The position numbers and the translations under genes are program-made. Source: Fen-1364 sp049515135 (GTDB taxonomy: Bacteria > Spirochaetota > Spirochaetia > SZUA-6 > Fen-1364). From it: a stretch of 64,000 nucleotides of DNA. The notes beneath the pieces were generated by a model. That model saw nothing but the letters and a program-made list of their open reading frames with translations, made no database searches and was not told where the DNA came from. Positions 17,188 to 25,390 of the stretch are shown here, piece by piece; position 1 is the first letter of the stretch; each line of letters opens with the position of its first letter. Where the stretch lies: the NCBI GenBank assembly GCA_049515135.1, contig JBEKUJ010000014.1, positions 115,958 through 179,957 of the forward strand. Direction: 5' to 3'.

Positions 17188-18279
17188 ATGGCGACCACGA
17201 GGAAAAAACGCAAGGCTCGCAAGACTTCGAGGCGGGTGGCGAAGCGCAAAGTCGCGCCTCGTCGCAAGCCTGCCAGGCGAAAACGCGCCCGGCCGGCAAA
17301 GCGGCCCGCCCGCCGGGGCACAAAGAAGACCGCCAGGCGCAGCAAGACGCGGCGCGGCCGCAAGCCTGCCCGGCGCGCCGCCAGAAAGAAGGGCCGTCGG
17401 CCCGCCCGGCGCGCAGCGAAAAAACCGGCTCGAAGGAAAGCCAGGAAGCCGGCGCGGCGCCGGAAGGCGCGGACCGTCACGCGCCTGAAGAGACGGAAGA
17501 GCACGGCGCGCAAGGCGCCTGCCAGAAAGAAGAGGAAGGCCGCGCGGCGCCGACCGGCCGCCAGACGCCGACCGGCAGCCAGACGCCGGCCCGCAGCAAA
17601 ACGCCGGCCCGCAGCCAGGCGCAGGAAGGCTCCCGCTCGACGCAAGGCCGCGACCCGCAGGAAAGCGCCGACCCGGCGCAAGGCTCCGGCCCGGACCCGC
17701 GTGGCACGCCGCGCGGCCACTGTCGCGCGCAAGAGGAAGAAGGCGCCCAGAGCTGCTGCGGCCCCGCGGGTGCCGAAGGCTCCCGCAGGCGCGGTTTCCA
17801 GACGCAGCTTCTCCCTTCGCCGCCTTACAGCCCGCCTGGCGCCGCCAATCAAGCCTCCCATCGAGGCGTACAGCGGCTCGAAGCCCTATCTGTTTGCCAG
17901 CTACTCCCACAAGAACATGCGGGAGGTGTTCGGCGTCATCAAGAAGCTTGCTGATTCCCGCTATCGCGTCTGGTATGACGAGGGAATCGAGCCGGGCAAC
18001 GAATGGCCGGAGGAGGTCGGCAGGGCCCTGACCGGATGCCAGCTCTTCGTGGTGTTCATGAGCCCACAGGCCATGGAGTCGCGCAACGTGAGGAACGAGA
18101 TCAACCTCGCGTCCAGCGAAAACAAGAACATCATGGTGGTCAATCTCCAGCCCGTCGAGCTCTCGGAAGGGATGAAGCTCCAGATCGGGACCGTGCAGTT
18201 CATCAACAAGCACGAACTGGGGGAGGAGGAGTTCATGGCGAAGCTGAAGGACGCGCTGAACCCGGATCTCCGGCTCTGA
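17188..18279 (+). CDS. TIR-domain protein with histone-H1-like basic tail
   Basis: 363 residues. Residues 1-215 are almost only Lys, Arg, Ala and Pro in short repeats (RRRPAARRRPAA, RRKAPTRRKAPAR), resembling histone H1 or AlgP tails. Residues 229-345 are a TIR_2 domain: KPYLFASYSHKNMREVFGVI, VWYDEGIEPGNEW, LFVVFMSPQAMESRNVRNE with Glu304 at the usual catalytic position, then IMVVNLQPVELS. Such TIR domains commonly cleave NAD or signal by it. The tail predicts DNA or RNA binding. It is 4 nt behind the cyclase gene, so translation is coupled. The tail lacks any cyclic-nucleotide-binding domain, unlike known PycTIR effectors. Confidence 0.9.
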   Translation: MATTRKKRKARKTSRRVAKRKVAPRRKPARRKRARPAKRPARRGTKKTARRSKTRRGRKPARRAARKKGRRPARRAAKKPARRKARKPARRRKARTVTRLKRRKSTARKAPARKKRKAARRRPAARRRPAARRRPAAKRRPAARRRKAPARRKAATRRKAPTRRKAPARTRVARRAATVARKRKKAPRAAAAPRVPKAPAGAVSRRSFSLRRLTARLAPPIKPPIEAYSGSKPYLFASYSHKNMREVFGVIKKLADSRYRVWYDEGIEPGNEWPEEVGRALTGCQLFVVFMSPQAMESRNVRNEINLASSENKNIMVVNLQPVELSEGMKLQIGTVQFINKHELGEEEFMAKLKDALNPDLRL

Positions 18280-18315
18280 GCTACCCTTCCGCGGCACGCT
18301 TGTGTTTCCTGACGC

Positions 18316-18339
18316 CTTCCAAAGAGCTATCTTTGGAGG
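18316..18339. repeat. Inverted repeat upstream of osmC
   Basis: TTCCAAAG and CTTTGGAG around a 6-nt loop (AGCTAT), 20 nt before the osmC start. No U-run follows. It could be an operator or a weak terminator for the TIR operon. Confidence 0.4.
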
Positions 18340-18357
18340 GGAGAAGGGAGTGAAAAT

Positions 18358-18789
18358 ATGCCGGTTCGCAAGGGTCATGGTGAATGGCGCGGAGATCTGC
18401 AGAAGGGGAGCGGAACCCTCGGCACCGAGTCCGGCGCCCTGAAAGGCGTTTCCTACAGCTTCTCTTCACGGTTCGAGTCGGGCAAGGGAACCAATCCCGA
18501 AGAGCTGCTGGCTGCGGCGCACGCCGCCTGCTACTCCATGGCGCTTTCCGGCGCCCTGTCAGGCAAGGGCTACAAAGTGGGCTCCGTTCGCACCGAAGAC
18601 TCGGTCCACATCGAGAAACAGGGAGATGGCTTTGCCATCACCCTGATCGAGATTGCTGTTGAGGCTGCCATCGACGGGATCGACGACGCGACGTTCCAGA
18701 AGTTCGCGGAGGAGACCAAGGCCGGCTGCCCGGTTTCCAAGGCCCTCGCCGGCCCCAAGATGATCCTGCACGCCACGCTGAAGAAGTAG
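18358..18789 (+). CDS. osmC: OsmC/Ohr family peroxiredoxin
   Basis: 143 residues, normal length. The two redox Cys are in AAHAACYSMALSGAL and KAGCPVSKAL, as in OsmC hydroperoxide reductases that detoxify organic peroxides in the cytoplasm. GGGAG lies upstream of ATG. The downstream Rieske/FAD oxidoreductase has its own promoter-like element. Confidence 0.92.
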   Translation: MPVRKGHGEWRGDLQKGSGTLGTESGALKGVSYSFSSRFESGKGTNPEELLAAAHAACYSMALSGALSGKGYKVGSVRTEDSVHIEKQGDGFAITLIEIAVEAAIDGIDDATFQKFAEETKAGCPVSKALAGPKMILHATLKK

Positions 18790-18822
18790 CGCTGTCCGCG
18801 ACCCTCCCGCCGAACAGGGTTG

Positions 18823-18851
18823 TTGCCGGTCCCCCGTCCTGTGCCTATTTT
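18823..18851 (+). promoter_or_regulatory. Promoter of Rieske/FAD oxidoreductase gene
   Basis: TTGCCG (18823-18828), 17-nt spacer, TATTTT (18846-18851), then GGAGG 6 nt before ATG 18871. Confidence 0.5.
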
Positions 18852-18870
18852 TGAATCACGGAGGCCTCAG

Positions 18871-20439
18871 ATGGGCGATGAAGGTTGGCGGAATGTTTGT
18901 CGGCTGGAGGACCTTAGGGAAGGGTCTCCGGTCCTCGTGAAGGCGGGAGACGACGAGGTATGCGTTGTCCTCCTTGAGGGCTCCGTTCACGCGGTGGGGA
19001 ACAAGTGCAGCCACTACGAATGCCCGATCAACGAAGGGCTGTTGCTCGGACATGTCGTTACCTGCAAGTGCCACGACGCGCGGTTTGACCTCCGCACGGG
19101 AAAAGTGCTTTCTCCGCCTGCGCTGAACGATCTTCCCGTGTACCCCGTGCGCGTCTCGGACGGGGAAGTCCTTGTGGGGCCGGTAGAAAAGCCCAGGTTT
19201 CCGAAACCCGAGGGAACAGACCCGCGTACTTTTCTTATCGTCGGAGGAGGTGCCGCGGGCAACGCTGCAGCGGAGACGCTGCGGCGGGAAGGGTTCGCAG
19301 GCCGCATCGTCATGGCCACGGCGGAAGCTGACCTGCCGTATGACAGGCCGAACCTCTCCAAGGAGTTCATGTCGGGAGATGCCAAGCCGGAATGGATGCC
19401 GCTGCGAAGCGCAAAGTTCTACGCCAACCAAAGGATAGAGGTTCTTTCTGAGACGCGGGTCGCGTCCATTGATGCCGGGAAAAAGTCGGTCGTCCTCTCC
19501 ACGGGGCAGACCCTCTCCTACGACAAGGCGCTCCTGGCCACGGGCGGCGCGCCGCGGAAGCTGCCCGTCCCCGGGGGCGATGGCGAAGGGTGTTTCCAGC
19601 TTCGAAGCTTCGCTGATGCCCGCCTGATCTCGGAGGCCGCGGGGGCTGCCAGGAAGGCGGTCCTCATCGGTGCGGGGTTCATCGGCATGGAGCTTGCAAG
19701 CTCATTGCGAAAGCGCGGCCTGGAGGTGACGGTGGTTTCCCCGGAAAGCTTGCCCCTGGCCGGGCTGCTCGGGGACAGGGTTGCCTCGGTCCTCAGGACG
19801 AGACACGAAAAAGACGGGGTGACCTTCGCTTCCGGTGTTTCCGTTGTGCAAATTTCCGGCCGCCAGGGATCCAAGACAATCACGCTGTCCGACGGCAGGC
19901 GGCTCGAAGCCGACTTCATAGTCTGCGGCATCGGAGCTCAGCCCGTGGTTGAGTACCTCCAGGGAACGGGAATCGTGGAGAATGGCGCAGTTCCCGTCAA
20001 CCCGCAGCTTCGGACCAGGCATGCTGACCTCTTTGCAGCAGGCGACATTGCGGTGGTGCCGGACACAAGGTCCGGCACCGGCGTCCGCATCGAACACTGG
20101 GTCGTGGCGGAGCGGCAGGGCCAGCATGCGGCTCGCTCGATGCTTGGCTCCGATGCCCCCTACATCGAGGTGCCTTTCTTCTGGACTCGCCAGACCGGAG
20201 CCAGTCTGAAGTACGTGGGATTTGCCCGCCGATGGGACGAAGTTGCCGTTCGCGGCGACGCGGAGAAAGGGAAGTTCCTGGCCGGATACTACAGCGGCGG
20301 GAAGCTGCTGGCGGCCGCCACAATGGGGCTGTCCAACGAGCTGACGGCAGTCAAAGTCATGATGGAAAGGAACACGCCGCTCCCGCCGGCGCGGCTTGCC
20401 GACGAGAGCGTGGACCTTCAGAAACTGGCTCGCGGATGA
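18871..20439 (+). CDS. Rieske [2Fe-2S] / FAD pyridine nucleotide-disulfide oxidoreductase fusion
   Basis: 522 residues; ATG 18871 is supported by GGAGG. Residues 1-105 are a Rieske domain (NKCSHYECPINEG, VVTCKCHDARFD supplying C-x-H and C-x-x-H ligands). Then comes a ferredoxin-reductase-like flavoprotein with two dinucleotide sites (FLIVGGGAAGNAAAETLRR and VLIGAGFIGMELASSLRKRG) and DLFAAGDIAVVPD. The architecture matches AIFM3-like or apoptosis-inducing-factor-like NAD(P)H oxidoreductases. Electron acceptor unknown. Confidence 0.92.
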   Translation: MGDEGWRNVCRLEDLREGSPVLVKAGDDEVCVVLLEGSVHAVGNKCSHYECPINEGLLLGHVVTCKCHDARFDLRTGKVLSPPALNDLPVYPVRVSDGEVLVGPVEKPRFPKPEGTDPRTFLIVGGGAAGNAAAETLRREGFAGRIVMATAEADLPYDRPNLSKEFMSGDAKPEWMPLRSAKFYANQRIEVLSETRVASIDAGKKSVVLSTGQTLSYDKALLATGGAPRKLPVPGGDGEGCFQLRSFADARLISEAAGAARKAVLIGAGFIGMELASSLRKRGLEVTVVSPESLPLAGLLGDRVASVLRTRHEKDGVTFASGVSVVQISGRQGSKTITLSDGRRLEADFIVCGIGAQPVVEYLQGTGIVENGAVPVNPQLRTRHADLFAAGDIAVVPDTRSGTGVRIEHWVVAERQGQHAARSMLGSDAPYIEVPFFWTRQTGASLKYVGFARRWDEVAVRGDAEKGKFLAGYYSGGKLLAAATMGLSNELTAVKVMMERNTPLPPARLADESVDLQKLARG

Positions 20440-20446
20440 GCCCCTG

Positions 20447-22054
20447 TCACGTTGGCGGCTGTCCTGCCGCCCGCTTCTTCTCCTTGAGATCGTCCTTGTT
20501 CAGGATCAGGATATTGCCCTGGTCATCCTGGACAAAGACCTCCGTGCCCGACACCGTGATGTACGTGAAGGGGTCCACCGTCCGCTCCGACTGCGCCTGA
20601 AGCATCAGCGACTGGTCGAATCTGCCCAGGAAGGCCCCGTGGCCGGAATCCACGACAGCATAGACCGAGGTCTCGGAAACCGCGAGATAGCTTGCAGGGA
20701 CAATGTTGTCCTTTCCCTGCTGCTGCACGGCCAGGCTGGTCGGGTCCACCGACACCAGCCTGACGGCTGCGTTGCTGCCTGTGCGGCCCGCGGCAACAAC
20801 AATCACGTTCCCCACGGTGACGTAGGTTCTTCCGCGCACCGAGTTCAGGTCCGACTGGGAGAGCAGCTTGCCGGAAACCCTGTCAATCAGGACCAGCTTG
20901 CCCAGGTGGTCGGGGGATTCTCCCAGGTCATAGATGAAGAGCACCTGACCCGGCGCCTGGACCGACGCGGCCGGCGGGGTGGGCGCCGGCTGCTGGGGTT
21001 GGGCCGCCTGCTTCTGCTGGAGGAGAGTCTGCTGATCCGCGGCGATCTCGGTCCGCTGCTGTTGAACCGACTGCTGCTGTTGCCGCTGCTGTTGCTGCTG
21101 CTGCGTGACCGCCTGCTCCTGCTGCTGGACCTTCTGTTGCTGCGTCTGGACGGTCTGCTCCTGCTGCTGGACCTGAGCCTGGGCATTTTCCGCTGCCTTC
21201 TTCTGCTCCTCCGTTGCCCCCGGAGAGGCGGCCGCCGCCTGGGCCTGCGCCGCTTCCTGCTTTGACTTCTCCAGTTGCTGCTGCTGCGCGGCCAGCTCCT
21301 TTTTCTGTTGCTCCAGCTGCGTCTGCTGCTGCTCCAGCTTCTGCTGTCCCTGCTCCAGGCCCCGCTGCTGCAGCTCCGTGAGCTCCTTCCTCTCCGGGAG
21401 GGCCTTCCCTGGCTGCTGCTGGAGGTTCTGCACGACCTTGGGGGAGGCGAGCTGTCCAGCGCCCACGGTGTTGAGGTTCCCTTTCTCCGTGCCCTGCAGG
21501 GGAATCAGCATCCGGGTCTTCCCCGGCCAGTCCGAGTACTTTGTCGCGATCCCCGCGTTGTCTGCTGAGATGTTTTTCATGACGATGGTCTTGTAGACGG
21601 ACCCGAAGTACTTGAGGTCCCCGCGGAAAACCGCGTTGTAGTATACGACGAACCGGGCCAGCACCATGGCGTCCGTGGGCGAATAGGAGTATGCAGCCTG
21701 GAGGTACCCGCTCACCATGCGCATGATGTTGAGCACGTCGTCCACCTCCGCGCCGGCTTCTATGATGAAGATGTCCGCGTCCAGCTTCTGGCCCTCGGGG
21801 GCCCCCACGGCATGGATCAGGCGATACTTGGCGTTGTAGGAGAGCTCGGCAGGCTTCTCGGCAAGTCCATGTCCAAGGGACTGGCCTATTCCCAGGATTT
21901 GCTCCAGGGTGTCGATGGTGGTGTGCGGACCCACATAATTGATGAAGATGATGCTGGTTCCCTGGCCCTTGTTGAGCTCGTCCTTGTCGACCTGGAGACC
22001 GAATGCCAGCGTTGCGGCGAGCAGCGCGAGGAGCGTGAAGATCCCCTTTTTCAT
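20447..22054 (-). CDS. P83/100 family spirochaetal protein with Gln-rich coiled coil
   Basis: 535 residues from ATG 22054 (AAGGGAG upstream). A signal peptide (MKKGIFTLLALLAATLAFG) precedes a P83/100 domain (GTSIIFINYVGPHTTIDTLE, KYRLIHAVGAPEGQKLDADI, VYYNAVFRGDLKYFGSVYK, KYSDWPGKTRMLIPL). Residues about 215-365 are a Gln-rich coiled coil (QQQQQQRQQQQ). The C-terminal 150 residues look like propeller strands (VLIDRVSGKLLSQ, TYVTVGNVIVVAA). The family is known from Borrelia P83/100 and other spirochaetes and is the main phylogenetic marker here. Likely periplasmic or surface-exposed; function unknown. Confidence 0.9.
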   Translation of the reverse strand: MKKGIFTLLALLAATLAFGLQVDKDELNKGQGTSIIFINYVGPHTTIDTLEQILGIGQSLGHGLAEKPAELSYNAKYRLIHAVGAPEGQKLDADIFIIEAGAEVDDVLNIMRMVSGYLQAAYSYSPTDAMVLARFVVYYNAVFRGDLKYFGSVYKTIVMKNISADNAGIATKYSDWPGKTRMLIPLQGTEKGNLNTVGAGQLASPKVVQNLQQQPGKALPERKELTELQQRGLEQGQQKLEQQQTQLEQQKKELAAQQQQLEKSKQEAAQAQAAAASPGATEEQKKAAENAQAQVQQQEQTVQTQQQKVQQQEQAVTQQQQQQRQQQQSVQQQRTEIAADQQTLLQQKQAAQPQQPAPTPPAASVQAPGQVLFIYDLGESPDHLGKLVLIDRVSGKLLSQSDLNSVRGRTYVTVGNVIVVAAGRTGSNAAVRLVSVDPTSLAVQQQGKDNIVPASYLAVSETSVYAVVDSGHGAFLGRFDQSLMLQAQSERTVDPFTYITVSGTEVFVQDDQGNILILNKDDLKEKKRAAGQPPT

Positions 22055-22076
22055 GGCTTTCTCCCTTCCATACGTA

Positions 22077-22105
22077 AGGGTATTCACGGAAGGGCAGGAA
22101 CGCAA
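22077..22105 (-). promoter_or_regulatory. Promoter of P83/100 gene
   Basis: Minus-strand TTGCGT (22100-22105), 17-nt spacer, TACCCT (22077-22082), 22 nt before ATG. Confidence 0.45.
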
Positions 22106-22153
22106 GGAACCCGAAAGGCAGCCCTGCACTTTCTTGGTCCCCAGGGTGCGGCT

Positions 22154-23893
22154 TTACTGCGCTTGAGCCGGCTTCCTCTCCCGCTGCAGCGCAGCGAGAG
22201 CGGCCGTCCGCGTGTCCTCGAAGTACGCGCCGTGGAAGATAGAAAGAAGCGTCTCAGCTGCGGATGGGGTCATGGCTCCCATGCACGATGCAATGCTGTC
22301 CAGCGCGCCAACCGTTGCGGCAGCCAGGCGGTTGTCGGGAGGGGAGGTCCCTGAACGGGAAAACGCCGTTGAGATGGCCCTGGCTGATGCGCCGTCCCCG
22401 TCGATTGCAAGAGCCCCCAAGGCCTGAATCTCAGCCGACAGCGCAAAGCTGTCGTTTTCCGCGCCGACGACACGAATCAACGCCCAGCGCGAGCCCGCAG
22501 ACCCCGCCATGCCCAGAAGAGAAGCAGCCTCGGCGCGCAGGTCGGGAAAGTCGTTGATCACTTTCTGGTTCTGATACACCGGGCTTATTGTCCCTGTGCC
22601 TGCAAGCTGTTCCAGGAGCCTTACCGCATAAAATGTGCTCTTTCCCAGCGACCCTTGCGAGACGCGTGATCGCACTTCGGAAAGAAAAGAAAGGACCTGC
22701 TCGTGGCTGCCCGATCCGGCAAGGCTCTGGAGGTACAGATAGTCAGGATTCGCGTTCAGGGCGGCTTCAAGGCCGCCCCGCGGTCCGGCAGGCGTTCTTC
22801 CGGAGTGCTGCTCGTCGTGGCCAGCCTGGGGCCAGGAGCCCGTAATCCTTGCAGCGCCTGCCGGCCGGGGAAGAGCGTACAGCACCCAATCGCGCCCGCC
22901 CAGGTAGACAGAACCGTCGCCGGCCAGAACTGCTGCGCCGGGGGTCCCCACGCTGAATCGCTGCACGGTCCCTCCGGGCGTGTTCAGCATGAGGAGTGTC
23001 CCGTCCTGGGCAAAGGCAAGCATGCTGGTTCCACGCAGAAGGGGGGAGGAATCAAGCCTGGCTCTCGTGTCTTCCTTCCACAGCTCCTTGCCGCCGCGCG
23101 ACAGTCCCAGGAGGACCCCGTCCGCCGTGGCGGCTATTATCTGGTCCGTGCCGACGGAGATTCCGACGATGGGCGCATCTTCGTTTCGGTGCCACAGCAT
23201 GTCTCCGTCCGGGCTGACTGCAATGACCTGGCCATCCGTGGTTCCGACGAGGACCGTGCCGTCCTCCGCGATTGCAGGCGCGGCGGGCATGGCGGAAAGA
23301 GGCAGCGACCACTTGAACTCACCCCATTGGGTGAGGGCGTATAACCTGCGGTCCGAGGCGATGAGATAGATCGTCCCCGCTCCGTCCATGACGGGGGCTC
23401 CAAGAAGGGAGCCGGGAAGGGTGATCCTCCATTGCTGACGCCCCGATTCCGACAGGGAAACGACTGTTCCAGGCGCAATCCCGACGTAGACCGTGCCGTC
23501 CGGGGCAATCAGGGGATCACCCACAAAAAGGCCGTCACAGCGCAGTCGCCAGACCACACCGCCGCGGGGATTGACAGCGACAAGGTCGCGGTTCTTGAGG
23601 CCGGCGTAGATCATCCCGTCAGCGCCGACGGCAAGGCAGTCCCACGGCAGCCAGCCCAGGTCGCACTTCCACGCGAGCTGTCCGCTGGGCGAAAGGGCGT
23701 AGAGGCAGGAGTCCTCTGCGATGGCGTATATGGTCCCGTCAGGCGCCACCGCGGGCCTGCTCCTGATCTGCCCGCCGGTCGCGAAGCGCCACGAAAAGGC
23801 AGCCTGCTCCGGCCCCACGGACCCAGGTCTGGCGCCAACCAACGCGGCAATCGAGCACACGACGCAGATAAGAAGAGGGAGCTTGCTCTTCAA
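22154..23893 (-). CDS. Secreted PQQ-type beta-propeller protein with HEAT-like C-terminus
   Basis: About 579 residues. The TTG at 23893 follows TACGTT by 7 nt (leaderless model) and leaves a clean signal peptide (KSKLPLLICVVCSIAALVG); an in-frame TTG lies three codons upstream. Residues 35-350 hold seven to eight propeller repeats (APDGTIYAIAEDSCLYALSP, APDGTVYVGI, GAGTIYLIASDRRLYAL). The C-terminal 200 residues are helical with HEAT-like periodicity. Probably periplasmic; no catalytic motif seen. Confidence 0.85.
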   Translation of the reverse strand: MKSKLPLLICVVCSIAALVGARPGSVGPEQAAFSWRFATGGQIRSRPAVAPDGTIYAIAEDSCLYALSPSGQLAWKCDLGWLPWDCLAVGADGMIYAGLKNRDLVAVNPRGGVVWRLRCDGLFVGDPLIAPDGTVYVGIAPGTVVSLSESGRQQWRITLPGSLLGAPVMDGAGTIYLIASDRRLYALTQWGEFKWSLPLSAMPAAPAIAEDGTVLVGTTDGQVIAVSPDGDMLWHRNEDAPIVGISVGTDQIIAATADGVLLGLSRGGKELWKEDTRARLDSSPLLRGTSMLAFAQDGTLLMLNTPGGTVQRFSVGTPGAAVLAGDGSVYLGGRDWVLYALPRPAGAARITGSWPQAGHDEQHSGRTPAGPRGGLEAALNANPDYLYLQSLAGSGSHEQVLSFLSEVRSRVSQGSLGKSTFYAVRLLEQLAGTGTISPVYQNQKVINDFPDLRAEAASLLGMAGSAGSRWALIRVVGAENDSFALSAEIQALGALAIDGDGASARAISTAFSRSGTSPPDNRLAAATVGALDSIASCMGAMTPSAAETLLSIFHGAYFEDTRTAALAALQRERKPAQAQ

Positions 23894-23900
23894 CAGTACC

Positions 23901-23928
23901 AACGTATCATTTCGGCAGGGATTGGCAA
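23901..23928 (-). promoter_or_regulatory. Promoter of beta-propeller gene (leaderless type)
   Basis: Minus-strand TTGCCA (23923-23928), 16-nt spacer, TACGTT (23901-23906). Transcription would begin about at the TTG codon 23893. Confidence 0.5.
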
Positions 23929-23964
23929 AGACTGCTGGGCCTTGGGGCGCGCGACGAAAGTTCC

Positions 23965-23992
23965 TTGACAGCCCGGTGAGCGCCCCTATAAT
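23965..23992 (+). promoter_or_regulatory. Consensus sigma-70 promoter of sugar ABC/GH42 operon
   Basis: TTGACA (23965-23970), 16-nt spacer and perfect TATAAT (23987-23992), followed by an AAGGAGGAGAAGG ribosome site before ATG 24032. It is the strongest promoter in the window. Confidence 0.88.
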
Positions 23993-24031
23993 AGACCTTG
24001 CTTTTTAACCTACCAAGAAGGAGGAGAAGGT

Positions 24032-25315
24032 ATGAAGCGTGTCGTATTCGCTTTGATGGTGGTGCTTGCCATCGCCGTTTTCGTTCCCGGTGTCATCGCG
24101 GACGCAAAAACGGTCACTATCTGGTACTGGGACCCGAACTTCAACGGGTTCTCAATGAAGCAGGCCGCATTGGTCTACAATAAGATACATCCGGACGTCA
24201 CCATCGATATCGTTGACATCCCGCAGAATATCGAGGGCAAGATCATGGCCGGGCTGCAGGCGAGCGGTGCAGGTCTTCCCGACATCGCTCTCTTCCAGGA
24301 CTTCAGGATCGAGCAGTTCATCGCCAACTATCCCGGAGCTTTCGTGGACCTGAAGGCAGCTGGCGTGGACTACTCCAAGTTCGCCCAGTACAAAGTGGGC
24401 GTCATGTCCGATAAAGGAAAGGTCTACGGGATTCCGTTTGACACCGGCTCCACCGGGTACTGGCTGCGCGCGGACATGCTGAAGTCCGCCGGACTCAACC
24501 CCGACAGCTACAAGAAGAACATGACATGGAGCCAGCTCATCCAGCTTGGCGTCACAGTCAAGGCCAAGACCGGTAAGCCCATCATGGCCTATGACAATAC
24601 GAACTTCGACATCCTTCGCATAATGGTCCAGTCCGCAGGCGCCCAGTTCTTCAACGCGGACGGCACCCTCAACCTCGAGACCCCCGCGGTGACGAAGTCC
24701 CTGGCGGTCCTGAAGGACATGGATTCCAAGGGCCTGCTCTACCATGCGGACGGCTGGAACAACTGGGTTTCGGCGTTCAACAACGGCGACACTGCAGGCT
24801 TCTTGCAGGCTCTGTGGATCATCGGCACGCTGAAGACCAAACCCGAGAATGCCGGCAACTGGATGGTCGTCCCCACGCCTCTTCTGGAGGGAGTCAATGG
24901 CGCTCAGAACGCCAGCAACAACGGAGGCTCCAGCTGGTACGTCTTCTCCGCCAGCCCCAACAAGGACCTCGCCGTGGACTTCCTGAAGACAGCCTGGGCC
25001 AGCAGCGCTCCTGACGCACTGCAGTTCTATAACATCATCCTCAAGGGAGCTGGGGCAATGGGGACCTACCTCCCCAGCCGGACCGGCTCGAACTACACGG
25101 CCCCTGACAGCTACTTCTACAAGAGCCAGCCGGTCTTCAAGGATTTTGCAGCCTGGATGGAGAAGGTGCCTGCTCTCAGGTACACACCGAACTACGCGGC
25201 CATGAATAGCGCGTTCGTGAATGCGCTCCCGCTCATGTTCAAGGGGGACCTGAAGACCCCGGATGAGGTGATTGCCCACGTGGAGCAGGAATACAAGCAG
25301 ACTGCCGGGCAGTGA
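24032..25315 (+). CDS. Extracellular sugar-binding protein (ABC family 1)
   Basis: 427 residues with a Sec signal (MKRVVFALMVVLAIAVFVPG, cut near IADA). The mature part is a cluster B binding protein: VTIWYWDPNFNGFSMKQAA, GKIMAGLQASGAGLPDIALF, GIPFDTGSTGYWLRADMLK. It binds an oligosaccharide for the MalF/MalG-type permeases downstream. The neighbouring GH42 enzyme points to beta-galactosides. Confidence 0.93.
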   Translation: MKRVVFALMVVLAIAVFVPGVIADAKTVTIWYWDPNFNGFSMKQAALVYNKIHPDVTIDIVDIPQNIEGKIMAGLQASGAGLPDIALFQDFRIEQFIANYPGAFVDLKAAGVDYSKFAQYKVGVMSDKGKVYGIPFDTGSTGYWLRADMLKSAGLNPDSYKKNMTWSQLIQLGVTVKAKTGKPIMAYDNTNFDILRIMVQSAGAQFFNADGTLNLETPAVTKSLAVLKDMDSKGLLYHADGWNNWVSAFNNGDTAGFLQALWIIGTLKTKPENAGNWMVVPTPLLEGVNGAQNASNNGGSSWYVFSASPNKDLAVDFLKTAWASSAPDALQFYNIILKGAGAMGTYLPSRTGSNYTAPDSYFYKSQPVFKDFAAWMEKVPALRYTPNYAAMNSAFVNALPLMFKGDLKTPDEVIAHVEQEYKQTAGQ

Positions 25316-25330
25316 CGCCGCAGGAATTTT

Positions 25331-25362
25331 AACTTCCGCCCTTTGGGGCGGAAGTTTTTTTT
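25331..25362 (+). terminator. Intrinsic terminator between binding-protein and permease genes
   Basis: AACTTCCGCCC (25331-25341), TTTG loop, GGGCGGAAGTT (25346-25356), then an uninterrupted T-run. It would make binding-protein mRNA far more abundant than the permease message, a common ABC operon strategy. Confidence 0.92.
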
Positions 25363-25390
25363 GTCGTAGTCTGACATCAGGGAGCATGCC

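Noticed and set aside
17113..18378. 421-codon minus-strand frame opposite the TIR gene
   Set aside because: Exists only because the K/R/A/P-rich tail has few complementary stop codons; the TIR frame carries real motifs and a coupled start.
20396..21265. Leu-rich plus-strand frame opposite the P83/100 coil
   Set aside because: Poly-Leu arises from reading CAG repeats in reverse; the opposite frame matches a known family.
21030..21400. Dense CAG/CTG-type repeats considered as a microsatellite or CRISPR-like array
   Set aside because: They are in-frame Gln codons of the P83/100 coiled coil, with no spacer-repeat structure.
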